Assembly (NCBI RefSeq): GCF_001613935.1
Contig: NZ_LQCI01000010.1
Span: forward strand, 1 to 64,000
DNA: 64,000 nt
DNA from: Amycolatopsis regifaucium
Lineage (GTDB): Bacteria; Actinomycetota; Actinomycetes; Mycobacteriales; Pseudonocardiaceae
Direction of reading: 5' to 3'
The notes beneath the pieces were generated by a model that was given only the letters and a program-made list of their open reading frames with translations, did not search any database and was not told the origin of the DNA. Shown piece after piece: positions 54,383 to 63,461 of this stretch. A program made the translations under genes and the position numbers. The stretch's first letter is position 1, and each line of letters begins with the position of its first letter.

Positions 54383-55663
54383 ATGGACGCCGCAGAACTG
54401 CTCGCCCTCGACGCGGAACACGTCTGGCATCCGTACTCACCGATGCCGGGCACGGTCGGCCCGTTGCTGGTCCGCGAGGCGAGCGGGGTGCGGCTCACCC
54501 TCGACGACGGCCGTGAGCTGGTCGACGGCATGTCGTCCTGGTGGGCGGCGATCCACGGCTACCGGAACCCGGTGCTGGACGCGGCGCTGGCCGAACAGGC
54601 CGGCCGGATGAGTCACGTCATGTTCGGCGGGCTCACCCACGAGCCGGCCATCACCCTGGCCAAGACCCTGGTGGACCTCGCCCCGGACGGGCTGCGGCAC
54701 GTCTTCCTGTGCGACTCCGGTTCGGTGTCGGTCGAGGTCGCCGTGAAGATGTGCCTGCAGTACTGGCAGTCGGTGGGGCGTAAGGGAAAGCGGCGCCTGA
54801 TGACCTGGCGCGGCGGCTACCACGGCGACACGTTCACGCCGATGAGCGTCTGCGACCCCGAAGGCGGGATGCATTCGCTGTGGCGGGGGATCCTGCCGGA
54901 CCAGCTGTTCCTGCCCAAGCCGCCGGGCGCGTTCGACGACGAACCGGATCAGGCGTACCTCGACCTGCTCGCGGCCGAGGTCGAGCGGCACGCGGGCGAA
55001 CTGGCCGCGATCATCGTCGAGCCGGTCGTGCAGGGTGCCGGCGGAATGCGGTTCCACCCGCCCGCGTACCTGCGCGCGTTGCGGGAGATCACCGAAGCCA
55101 ACGGCGTCCTGCTGATCTTCGACGAGATCGCCACCGGGTTCGGCCGCACCGGCCGGATGTTCGCCGCCGAACACGCCGGGGTGACCCCCGACGTCCTCTG
55201 TCTCGGCAAGGCGCTGACGGGCGGTTACCTGACGATGGCGGCGGCACTGTGCACGCCGCGGATCGCCGACGGCATCTCACGCGGCGAACTGCCGGTGCTC
55301 GCGCACGGGCCGACGTTCATGGCGAACCCGCTGGCCTCGGCGGTGGCCAACGCCTCGCTGGGGATCTTGGCCGAAGGTGGCTGGAAGTCCGACGTCCCGA
55401 GGATCGAGGCCGCGCTGAAAGCCGGGCTCGAACCCGCTCGCGGGCTGTCCGCGGTCGCCGACGTGCGGGTGCTCGGTGCCATCGGCGTGGTGGAGCTGGA
55501 CCATCCGGTGGACATGGCGGTGGCGACCGAGGTCCTCACCGCGAACGGGGTCTGGCTGCGGCCGTTCCGGAACCTGATCTACGCGATGCCGCCCTACATT
55601 TCCGGCGCCGACGACCTCACCGCGATCACTTCCGCAATGGTGGCGACCGCACAAAAAGCGTAA
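54383..55663 (+). CDS. bioA: Adenosylmethionine-8-amino-7-oxononanoate aminotransferase
   Basis: A 426-residue PLP aminotransferase that converts KAPA to DAPA with S-adenosylmethionine. HPYSPMPG at the N-terminus, [33 protein letters not shown] and the PLP lysine in [11 protein letters not shown] are specific to BioA. ATG start. bioF (KAPA synthase) is not present in the window. The SulP-CA genes follow. Confidence 0.96.
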   Translation: MDAAELLALDAEHVWHPYSPMPGTVGPLLVREASGVRLTLDDGRELVDGMSSWWAAIHGYRNPVLDAALAEQAGRMSHVMFGGLTHEPAITLAKTLVDLAPDGLRHVFLCDSGSVSVEVAVKMCLQYWQSVGRKGKRRLMTWRGGYHGDTFTPMSVCDPEGGMHSLWRGILPDQLFLPKPPGAFDDEPDQAYLDLLAAEVERHAGELAAIIVEPVVQGAGGMRFHPPAYLRALREITEANGVLLIFDEIATGFGRTGRMFAAEHAGVTPDVLCLGKALTGGYLTMAAALCTPRIADGISRGELPVLAHGPTFMANPLASAVANASLGILAEGGWKSDVPRIEAALKAGLEPARGLSAVADVRVLGAIGVVELDHPVDMAVATEVLTANGVWLRPFRNLIYAMPPYISGADDLTAITSAMVATAQKA

Positions 55664-55902
55664 AAACGGCAAAATTCAGCCCAAAGAGTGTGACGGCAGC
55701 CACAGGAAACCGGGAAGGCCACGCTCGGTACAGTGCGTGATCATCGGTTGATCTTGGTCAGGCGAACGGGCGAGTCCGATCGAGAGCCGTTGTGAGCGGT
55801 TTGTCGCAAAAATCCGTTATGCTCTAGTTCTTCGGTGCGCAAGCAAACCTGAGAATCCTTTGCGTAGCGGACTTTTGCGCGCCGATCGGGTTTCCTGCCC
55901 CC

Positions 55903-58161
55903 ATGATCGACATCGTTGGTGACGAGCACGACACCGGGCCACCGGGCCGCCGCAACCCCACATCGACCCTCCTGAAGAACCTTCGCCACGACATCCCGGC
56001 TTCGGTCGTCGTCTTCCTCGTGGCCGTCCCTCTCTCGCTCGGCGTCGCCCACGCCGCCGGAGCACCCTTGCTCGCCGGTCTCGTCTCCGCCGTCGTCGGC
56101 GGACTCGTCGCGAGCCTCTGCGGCGGTTCCGCCCTTCAGGTCAGCGGCCCTTCCGCCGCGCTGACCGTCGTCCTCGCGGAGACGATCGCCGCCTTCGGCT
56201 GGGCCGCCACCTGCGCCATCACCGCCGCGGCGGGCGTGGTCCAAATCCTGTTCGGCATCAGCCGCGTCGCCAAGGCCGCGTTGGCGATCTCGCCGGCCAT
56301 CGTGCACGGCCTGCTCGCCGGAATCGGCCTGATCATCGTCCTCGGGCAGCTGCACGTCGTACTCGGCGGAGCGGCGCAGGGTTCCGCGATCGCGAACGTC
56401 CTCGCGTTGCCCGGTCAGCTCGTCGGCCACCACGACCAGGCCGCGCTGATCGGCGTGGTCACCGTCGGTGTCCTGCTGGCCTGGACCCGGATGCCGAGTT
56501 CCGTGCGCCGCGTCCCCGGCCCGCTGGCCGCCGTCGCGGTGGCCACCGGCCTTTCCGTCGCGGCGGGCATGGACCTGCCGCGCGTCGATCTCCCGAACGG
56601 CCTGCCAGGGCTGGGTTTCGTCCCCGAAGCGCCGTCCGGTTCCTGGGCGGCGATCGCCGCCGCCGTGCTCAGCATCGCGCTCATCGCCAGCCTCGAAAGC
56701 CTGCTGTCGGCCCTCGCCATCGACAAGCTGCGCGACGGGCCGCGCACCGACCTCAACCGCGAACTGATCGGGCAGGGACTGGCGAACGTCGCCGCCGGCT
56801 CGTTCGGCGGCTTCCCGGTCACCGGCGTCGTCGTGCGCACCATGACCAACTTCGAAGCGGGCGCCCGCACCCGGATGTCGACGATCCTGCACAGCGTCTG
56901 GATCCTCGGCTGCTGCCTGTTCCTGACCGACGCGCTGCGGCTGATCCCGCTCGCCGCGCTCGCCGGACTCCTCGTCTACGTCGGCGCCAAACTCGTCAAC
57001 CTCACCAGCCTCCGCGAGGTCCGCCGCCACGGCGACCTGCCGGTCTACCTCGCGACCTTGACCGGTGCCGTCGCCGTCAATCTGCTCACCGGCGTCGTCG
57101 CGGGGATCGCGGTGGCGCTCGTGCTGATGCTGCGCCGGATGCTGTTCTCCGGCATCCACGTCGAACCGGACGGCGCGCGGACCCGCGTCGTCATCGAGGG
57201 CGCGCTCACTTTCCTTTCCGTGCCAAGGCTCACGACCGTCCTCGCCGGGGTCCCCGAGCGGGCGGAGGTGACGCTGGAACTCTTCGTCGACTATCTCGAC
57301 CACGCCGCTTTCGACTGCCTGCGCGGCTGGCAGCGGGCACACGAGCGGGCCGGGGGAGTCGTGATCGTCGACGAGATCGGTCATCCGTGGTTCGGGCGCG
57401 GCAAGGCGGGGGTGCCGACCGTGCGGCGCGGCGTCGCGTCCCGGGTGGTGCCGCGCTGGCTCGCGCCGTGGTCGGAGTGGCAGGCGGAACATCTCGAACT
57501 GCCGGGGCAGCGCGGCGGCAGTGTCCCGTTGTGCCGCGGTGCTTCGGAGTTCCAGCGGCGGACGGCGCCGCTGCTGCGGCGGACCTGGGACGGACTGGCC
57601 GACGGGCAACGGCCGCATACGCTGTTCGTCACCTGTGGCGACGCGCGGATCGTGCCGAACCTGATCACCACCAGCGGTCCGGGGGATCTGTTCACCGTGC
57701 GGAACATCGGAAACCTCGTCCCGCACGCCAGTACCGAAGCGGATTTCTCGGTGGGGGCGGCGATCGAGTACGCCGTCGGGCTGTTGCGGGTGCGGGAAGT
57801 GGTGGTGTGCGGGCATTCCGGCTGCGGTGCGATGAAGGCGCTGCTCGGGGACGCGCCCACCGGGTTCGTGCGGCTGGGTGGCTGGCTGCGTCACGGCGAA
57901 CAAACGTTGCGGCGCAGGGAAAGCGAAGGGCCGGTGCTGCTCGACGGCGCGCGTCCCGACCGCGAGACCGATCAGCTCGCCCTGCACAACGTGGTGCAGC
58001 AACTGGAGAATCTGCGCTCGTACCCGGTCGTCGACGCGGCGCTGGCGCGCGGTGAACTCCGGCTCACCGGGATGTACTTCGACGTCGGGAAGGCGAGCGT
58101 GTACCTGCTCGACGCGGCACACCGGTCGTTCACGTCGGCTGCTTCGCCGGTGAGTTCGTAA
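55903..58161 (+). CDS. SulP transporter-carbonic anhydrase fusion (first copy)
   Basis: A 752-residue fusion. Residues about 25-420 form a SulP anion transporter (LVAVPLSLGVAHAAGAPLLA, VSGPSAALTVVLAETIAAFG). About 430-520 are STAS-like (FLSVPRLTTVLAGVPERAEV). About 560-750 are a beta-carbonic anhydrase with zinc ligands in TCGDAR (Cys) and CGHSGCG (His, Cys). It would import bicarbonate or sulfate and equilibrate CO2 and bicarbonate. It lies between bioA and bioD with a paralogue directly after it; CO2 is a substrate of BioD. Confidence 0.95.
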   Translation: MIDIVGDEHDTGPPGRRNPTSTLLKNLRHDIPASVVVFLVAVPLSLGVAHAAGAPLLAGLVSAVVGGLVASLCGGSALQVSGPSAALTVVLAETIAAFGWAATCAITAAAGVVQILFGISRVAKAALAISPAIVHGLLAGIGLIIVLGQLHVVLGGAAQGSAIANVLALPGQLVGHHDQAALIGVVTVGVLLAWTRMPSSVRRVPGPLAAVAVATGLSVAAGMDLPRVDLPNGLPGLGFVPEAPSGSWAAIAAAVLSIALIASLESLLSALAIDKLRDGPRTDLNRELIGQGLANVAAGSFGGFPVTGVVVRTMTNFEAGARTRMSTILHSVWILGCCLFLTDALRLIPLAALAGLLVYVGAKLVNLTSLREVRRHGDLPVYLATLTGAVAVNLLTGVVAGIAVALVLMLRRMLFSGIHVEPDGARTRVVIEGALTFLSVPRLTTVLAGVPERAEVTLELFVDYLDHAAFDCLRGWQRAHERAGGVVIVDEIGHPWFGRGKAGVPTVRRGVASRVVPRWLAPWSEWQAEHLELPGQRGGSVPLCRGASEFQRRTAPLLRRTWDGLADGQRPHTLFVTCGDARIVPNLITTSGPGDLFTVRNIGNLVPHASTEADFSVGAAIEYAVGLLRVREVVVCGHSGCGAMKALLGDAPTGFVRLGGWLRHGEQTLRRRESEGPVLLDGARPDRETDQLALHNVVQQLENLRSYPVVDAALARGELRLTGMYFDVGKASVYLLDAAHRSFTSAASPVSS

Positions 58162-58164
58162 GTA

Positions 58165-58213
58165 CGTGAAGGCCCTCTTCACTGCGTTGGACGCAGTGAA
58201 GAGGGCCTTCACG
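58165..58213. repeat. 49-bp perfect palindrome between the two SulP-CA genes
   Basis: The arms start CGTGAAGGCCCTCTTCACTG (23 bp) and pair perfectly around TGG. It begins 4 nt after the stop of the first SulP-CA gene, the only case here where such an element separates tandem paralogues. Confidence 0.95.
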
Positions 58214-58383
58214 CAGTCGAGGGTGTGGATCCCAGCACGTGAGAGCCATGAGGTCGTTCGAAACGTCGAAGTCATCTCGAAGTAACAATGCAGCTCGAAA
58301 GTGGGCCATGCCACCCTTCTGCGGGACGATATTCACTCGATCAGGTGGTGCAAAGCGGACAAATCACCAGTTTCCTGGTGATC

Positions 58384-60588
58384 ATGCTGGCCACGTCAAA
58401 AAAGTTCCAACCTCGCGCCGTGCTTCGGCACGACCTGCCCGCATCGCTGGTGGTGTTCCTCGTCGCGGTCCCGCTCTCGCTGGGGATCGCGCTCGCTTCA
58501 GGGGCGCCGATCGTCGCGGGGCTGATCGCCGCCGTCGTCGGCGGTGTGGTCGCCGGCGCGCTCGGCGGCTCCGCGCTCCAGGTCAGTGGTCCGGCCGCCG
58601 GACTGACGGTGATCATGGCGGAAACGATCGCGACCTTCGGGTGGGCGACCACCTGCGCCATCACCGTCGCCGCCGGCGGGCTGCAGATCCTGCTCGGGCT
58701 GAGCCGGATCGCCCGCGCGGCGCTCGCGATCTCGCCCGCCATCGTGCACGGCATGCTCGCCGGAATCGGTGTCACCATCGTCCTCGGTCAGCTCCACGTC
58801 GTGCTGGGCGGCTCGGCGCAGAGCTCCGCGCTCGCGAACATCGCCGAACTGCCCGCGCAGATCGTCGGCCACCACGACACCGCCGCCCTGATCGGTGTCC
58901 TCACCATCGGTATCCTGCTGCTGTGGCCGCGGCTGCCCGAGTCCGTCCGGAAGATCCCCGGGCCGCTGGCCGCCATCGCGGTCGTGACCGTGCTGTCCGT
59001 GACCACCGGGATGACCCTGCCCCGCGTCGAACTGCCTGGAGACCTGCTCTCCATCCGCTTCGCTCCCCAACTGCCGGACGGCGGCTGGGGCGCGTTCGCC
59101 GTCGCGGTCGTCACCATCGCGCTGATCGCCAGCGTGGAAAGCCTGCTCTCGGCCGTCGCGGTCGACAAGATGCACACCGGGCCGCGGTCGAACCTCGACC
59201 GCGAACTGATCGGCCAGGGTGCCGCGAACATGACCTCGGGCGCGCTGGGCGGTCTCCCCGTCACCGGCGTGATCGTCCGCAGCTCGACCAACGTCGCCGC
59301 CGGTGCCCGCACCCGAGTGTCCGCGATCCTGCACGGCGTCTGGATCCTGGTGTTCGTCGCCGCGTTCGCCGGGCTGATCCAGAACATCCCGCTCGCGGCA
59401 CTGGCCGGACTGCTCGTCCACGTCGGCGCGAAGCTGGTCAACCCCGGCCACATGAAGATGGTCCTCAAACACGGTGACCTGGGCCTGTACCTGGTGACGC
59501 TCGCCGGTGTCGTCGTCTTCGACCTGCTCACCGGTGTGCTGCTCGGCATCGCGTTGTCCGTGCTGCTGATGCTGCGCCGCACGGTGTGGTCCGGGATCCA
59601 CGCCGAACGCGACGGTGACGAGTGGCGTGTCGTCGTCGAAGGCGTCCTGACGTTCCTTTCGGTGCCGAGGCTCAGCCGGGTGCTCGCGACCGTGCCCAAC
59701 GGCGCGAAGGTCACCCTGGAGCTTGTCGTCGACTACCTCGATCACGCCGCCTTCGAAAGCCTTTCGAACTGGCAGCAGGGACACGAGCGCGCGGGCGGCG
59801 AAGTGCTCGTCGACGAAATCGGGCATCCGTGGTTCGCCAACGGCAAGTCCGGCGATCCCACGTTGTCCAGGACGGCCGCGGTGCGTTCGGTGCCCCGGTT
59901 CCTCGCACCGTGGTCGGACTGGCAGGCCAAGGACGTCGAGGTGCCCGGCCAGCGCGGCGGCCCGACCCTGCGCGGCGCGACCGAGTTCCAGCGGCGCACC
60001 GCCGCGCTCATGCAGCCCGCGCTCAGCAAGCTGGCAGGCGGTCAGTCGCCGCACACCCTGTTCATCACCTGCGGTGACGCGCGGATCGTGCCGAACATGA
60101 TCACCACGAGTGGTCCCGGCGACCTGTTCACCGTCCGCAACATCGGGAACCTGGTGCCCGCCCGCCAGGCCGATCCGTCGATGGGTGCCACCGTCGAGTT
60201 CGCCGTCGGCGTGCTGAAGGTGCGCGAAATCGTGGTCTGCGGGCACTCCGGCTGCGGCGCGATGCAGGCGCTGGCCACCGGCGCCCCCGACGGCACGCCG
60301 ATGCTGACCTCCTGGCTGCGGCACGCCGAGCCGAGCGCCAAGCGCGAGGTCTCGGTGACCCTCGACGGTGAGCGTCCCGACGCCGAGGTCAACCGGCTGG
60401 CCCTGCAGAACGTGCTGCAGCAGCTGGACCATCTGCGTGACTACCCGCTGATCGCCGAGGCGGAGGCACGGGGCGACCTGCACCTGACCGGCATGTACTT
60501 CGACGTCGGCGCCGCCCAGGTCTACCTGTCGGACGACGGCGGGCCGTCGTTCTCACCCGTCGGCGCCGTCGCCGCTTCGGGGAGCTAG
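58384..60588 (+). CDS. SulP transporter-carbonic anhydrase fusion (second copy)
   Basis: A 734-residue paralogue of the preceding gene with the same SulP, STAS-like and carbonic anhydrase regions; the zinc motifs TCGDAR and CGHSGCG are intact. Divergence is scattered along the whole length, so the duplication is not recent. The ATG 58384 (MLATSKKFQPRAVLRHDLPA) aligns with the other copy; the frame is open to 58288 without a good ribosome-binding site. Followed by bioD. Confidence 0.93.
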   Translation: MLATSKKFQPRAVLRHDLPASLVVFLVAVPLSLGIALASGAPIVAGLIAAVVGGVVAGALGGSALQVSGPAAGLTVIMAETIATFGWATTCAITVAAGGLQILLGLSRIARAALAISPAIVHGMLAGIGVTIVLGQLHVVLGGSAQSSALANIAELPAQIVGHHDTAALIGVLTIGILLLWPRLPESVRKIPGPLAAIAVVTVLSVTTGMTLPRVELPGDLLSIRFAPQLPDGGWGAFAVAVVTIALIASVESLLSAVAVDKMHTGPRSNLDRELIGQGAANMTSGALGGLPVTGVIVRSSTNVAAGARTRVSAILHGVWILVFVAAFAGLIQNIPLAALAGLLVHVGAKLVNPGHMKMVLKHGDLGLYLVTLAGVVVFDLLTGVLLGIALSVLLMLRRTVWSGIHAERDGDEWRVVVEGVLTFLSVPRLSRVLATVPNGAKVTLELVVDYLDHAAFESLSNWQQGHERAGGEVLVDEIGHPWFANGKSGDPTLSRTAAVRSVPRFLAPWSDWQAKDVEVPGQRGGPTLRGATEFQRRTAALMQPALSKLAGGQSPHTLFITCGDARIVPNMITTSGPGDLFTVRNIGNLVPARQADPSMGATVEFAVGVLKVREIVVCGHSGCGAMQALATGAPDGTPMLTSWLRHAEPSAKREVSVTLDGERPDAEVNRLALQNVLQQLDHLRDYPLIAEAEARGDLHLTGMYFDVGAAQVYLSDDGGPSFSPVGAVAASGS

Positions 60589-60636
60589 CGGAGCCGTTCA
60601 GCACGGCTCGATCCGGACCCACTAAGTTCTCGGTAC

Positions 60637-61359
60637 GTGAGCATGCTGGTCATGACCGGCACCGGTACGGGTGTCGGCAAGACGATCTCAACCGCCGCCA
60701 TCGCCGCACTGGCCGCCGGTCAAGGCCAGCGTGTCGCCGTACTGAAACCGGCCCAGACCGGGGTGGGCCCGGACGAACCCGGCGACCTCGCCGACGTCAC
60801 CCGCCTCGCCGGTCCGGTCACCACCCGCGAGCTGCTGCGATATCCGGATCCGTTGTCGCCGGAAGCGGCCGCGCGGCTGTCCGGGCTGCCGACGCTTTCC
60901 CCGAGCGAGATCGCCGCCGCCGCGAGCGAGCTCGACGGCGACCACGACCTCACCCTCATCGAGGGCGCGGGCGGTCTGCTGGTCCGGTTCGACGCCGACG
61001 GCGCCACGCTGGCCGACGTCGCCTGGTCGCTCGGCGCGCTGGTCATCATCGTGGCCGAGGCCGGGCTGGGCACGCTCAACGCGACCGCGCTGACCGCCGA
61101 GGTCGCGACCAAACGCGGGCTCACCGTGGCCGGGGTGATCGTCGGTGCCTGGCCCGACGAGCCCGACCTGGCGGCGGTGTCGAATCTCGAGGACCTGCCG
61201 GTCGCCGCCGGTGCCCCGCTGCTGGGCGTGCTGCCCGCCGGGATGGGCACCGCCGAGCCCGCGGAATTCACCGCGCTGGCCAAGGCGGGTCTCTCGCCGT
61301 GGTTCGGCGGGGAATTCGACCCCGAACGCTTCGCCGGCCGCGCGTCGGCGCAGAAGTGA
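60637..61359 (+). CDS. bioD: Dethiobiotin synthetase
   Basis: A 240-residue ATP-dependent enzyme that closes the ureido ring of dethiobiotin using CO2. The P-loop TGTGTGVGKT is at the N-terminus; LKPAQTG binds CO2/DAPA, and IEGAGGLLVRF is the second signature. GTG start at 60637. Located between the SulP-CA genes and bioB. Confidence 0.96.
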   Translation: MSMLVMTGTGTGVGKTISTAAIAALAAGQGQRVAVLKPAQTGVGPDEPGDLADVTRLAGPVTTRELLRYPDPLSPEAAARLSGLPTLSPSEIAAAASELDGDHDLTLIEGAGGLLVRFDADGATLADVAWSLGALVIIVAEAGLGTLNATALTAEVATKRGLTVAGVIVGAWPDEPDLAAVSNLEDLPVAAGAPLLGVLPAGMGTAEPAEFTALAKAGLSPWFGGEFDPERFAGRASAQK

Positions 61360-61443
61360 CCTGCGTCGCTGTGTGCGAGGCGTCCGGTCGTGCACGATGA
61401 TGTGCCTTTGCTTTGCCGCCCCACCTCGAACAGGAGCCGCCTC

Positions 61444-62460
61444 GTGACCACAGCCCCGGAGACCGTCGACATCCTCGCCGTGGCGCGTGACCAGGTCCTC
61501 GAGCGTGGCGTCGGGCTCAGCGAGGAGCAGATCCTCGAAGTGCTGCGGCTCGACGACGACCACCTGACCGATCTGCTGGCGCTGGCCCACGAGGTCCGGA
61601 TGCGCTGGTGCGGCCCCGAGGTCGAGGTCGAGGGCATCATCAGCCTCAAAACCGGCGGCTGCCCCGAGGACTGCCACTTCTGCTCGCAGTCCGGCCGGTT
61701 CCCGACGCCGGTGCGTTCGGCGTGGCTGGACATCCCCGGCCTGGTCAAGGCCGCCCGCCAGACCGCCGAGACCGGCGCGACCGAATTCTGCATCGTCGCC
61801 GCCGTCCGCGGCCCCGACAAGCGGCTGCTCTCGCAGGTCCGCGAAGGGATCAAGGCGATCCGCGAGGACGGCAACGACATCCAGATCGCCTGTTCGCTCG
61901 GCATGCTCACCCAGGAGCAGGTCGACGAACTCGTCGAGATGGGGGTGCACCGCTACAACCACAACCTGGAGACCGCGCGCTCGCATTTCGCGAACGTCGT
62001 CACCACGCACACGTGGGAAGAGCGCTGGGAGACCCTGCGCATGATCCGCGAGGCGGGCATGGAGGTCTGCTGCGGCGGCATCATCGGCATGGGAGAGAGC
62101 ATCGAGCAGCGCGCCGAGTTCGCCGCGCAGCTGGCCGAGCTGAACCCCGACGAGTGCACGATGAACTTCCTCATCCCGCAGCCGGGTACGCCGTACGAGG
62201 GCTACGAGGTCGTCGAAGGCAAGGACGCGCTGCGCACCGTGGCCGCGTTCCGGCTGGCGATGCCGCGGCCGCTGCTGCGGTTCTCCGGCGGCCGGGAGCT
62301 GACCTTCGGCGATCTGGGCACCAAGCAGGGCATGCTCGGCGGGATCAACGCGATCATCGTCGGCAATTACCTGACCAACCTCGGCCGCCCGGCCACCGCG
62401 GATCTGGAGATGCTCGAAGAGCTGAAGATGCCGGTGAAGGCGATCAGTGACGTCCTCTGA
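61444..62460 (+). CDS. bioB: Biotin synthase
   Basis: A 338-residue radical-SAM enzyme that inserts sulfur into dethiobiotin. The cluster motif CPEDCHFC and the [2Fe-2S]-binding cysteines in the barrel ([10 protein letters not shown] and others) are present. [19 protein letters not shown] is characteristic. GTG start. Its end overlaps the BsaP-like gene by 14 nt. Confidence 0.97.
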   Translation: MTTAPETVDILAVARDQVLERGVGLSEEQILEVLRLDDDHLTDLLALAHEVRMRWCGPEVEVEGIISLKTGGCPEDCHFCSQSGRFPTPVRSAWLDIPGLVKAARQTAETGATEFCIVAAVRGPDKRLLSQVREGIKAIREDGNDIQIACSLGMLTQEQVDELVEMGVHRYNHNLETARSHFANVVTTHTWEERWETLRMIREAGMEVCCGGIIGMGESIEQRAEFAAQLAELNPDECTMNFLIPQPGTPYEGYEVVEGKDALRTVAAFRLAMPRPLLRFSGGRELTFGDLGTKQGMLGGINAIIVGNYLTNLGRPATADLEMLEELKMPVKAISDVL

Positions 62461-62650
62461 CCGACCGGCGTTCTGCGTCCATTGTGGACAACCGTCCGAG
62501 GACGGTGCCGAACATCCCGCTTGCCACAACCCGAGAACCGCACTCGAACCGCCGCGCTACTGCACCTTCTGCGCGCGGCGGATGGTCGTCCAGATCACCC
62601 CGGTGGGCTGGACCGCGCGGTGCAGCCGGCACGGCGAACTCGCGGGCTGA
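62447..62650 (+). CDS. bsaP: BsaP-like biotin synthase auxiliary protein
   Basis: A 67-residue protein with six cysteines (10, 13, 26, 39, 42, 59) in CVHCG, ACHNPR, YCTFC and ARCSRHG, and a conserved core [19 protein letters not shown]. This matches BsaP, the small Fe-S protein that sustains BioB turnover in mycobacteria and other actinobacteria (recollection of recent work). The start overlaps bioB by 14 nt, as expected for coupled expression. Confidence 0.85.
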   Translation: MTSSDRPAFCVHCGQPSEDGAEHPACHNPRTALEPPRYCTFCARRMVVQITPVGWTARCSRHGELAG

Positions 62651-62656
62651 CTCGCT

Positions 62657-62722
62657 CCGCGTTCAGTCCTCTGAACGCGGTACTTGCGCGTGCAACTACC
62701 GCACTTAGAGGACTGAACGCGG
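62657..62722. repeat. 66-bp imperfect palindrome, family B
   Basis: Arms start CCGCGTTCAGTCCTCTGAAC and end GAGGACTGAACGCGG, with several interior mismatches and a short GTTCAG-TCCT-CTGAAC hairpin inside the left arm. It begins 6 nt after the BsaP stop, closing the biotin transcript. Confidence 0.85.
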
Positions 62723-62810
62723 GAGTTGGGTGCGACTCGGCGCCGGGTTGCGTGCGCTGGGGCCGTCATTGGTTACGCTCTGCACAAGCAGCGTGAGGGA
62801 GGGGTCCGGG

Positions 62811-63416
62811 TTGGGCGAGACGTCGGGCAAACCGGCACACCTGTCTTCCAGCGTGTCCGACCCCTGGTCGGTCCCCATGCTGCCGAGGCCGCGGCGTCCG
62901 TACCCCAAGGTCGTCGTCAAGGCCGATCTGCTGCCCGCGGTCAGCGTGCTGTCCACGGCCGGGCTGCTCGGCTTCCCGCTGGCGTGGCTGTGGTCTCGGC
63001 TCGCGCCGCCGCAGCGCATGCGGGTGGTCAACGCCGAAGGCGGCCTCACGCCGCTGGAACTGGAGAGCTGGCACCGCTTCGACGACCTCGCCATCTACGG
63101 TTTCCTCGCGCTCGGCGCCGGGCTGCTGATCGGCGTCGTGACCTGGCTCCTGCGGGAGCGCCGCGGTCCGGTCGTGCTGATCGCCGCGACCGGGGGCGCG
63201 ACCCTCGCGGGCTGGCTGGGCACGACGATGGGCGTCTCGTTCGCCAACGGCCGCTACGAGATCGCAGCGGCACCCGCCGTGGGCGACGTCATCATGAAGG
63301 CGCCGCAGATCGAATCACCGTGGATCATGCTCGCCGCGCCGCTGATGACCACGCTGGCCTACACGCTGCTGACCGCGTGGAACGGCCGGGAAGACCTGGG
63401 TCGTCGCCTCGGCTGA
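62811..63416 (+). CDS. DUF2567-like membrane protein
   Basis: A 201-residue protein with about four membrane helices after a Pro/Arg-rich N-terminus (DPWSVPMLPRPRRPYPK). It resembles actinobacterial DUF2567 proteins found next to bioB; function unknown. TTG 62811 has GAGGGAGGGG upstream. Followed by the metalloprotease gene. Confidence 0.75.
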   Translation: MGETSGKPAHLSSSVSDPWSVPMLPRPRRPYPKVVVKADLLPAVSVLSTAGLLGFPLAWLWSRLAPPQRMRVVNAEGGLTPLELESWHRFDDLAIYGFLALGAGLLIGVVTWLLRERRGPVVLIAATGGATLAGWLGTTMGVSFANGRYEIAAAPAVGDVIMKAPQIESPWIMLAAPLMTTLAYTLLTAWNGREDLGRRLG

Positions 63417-63461
63417 CGTTTTTCCTCTAGGGTGGGCCGGGACTTCTCTAGGGGGCTTTTC

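Noticed and set aside
55741..58314. 857-codon frame antisense to the first SulP-CA gene
   Set aside because: It has biased composition and no motif, and exactly mirrors a well-supported transporter gene.
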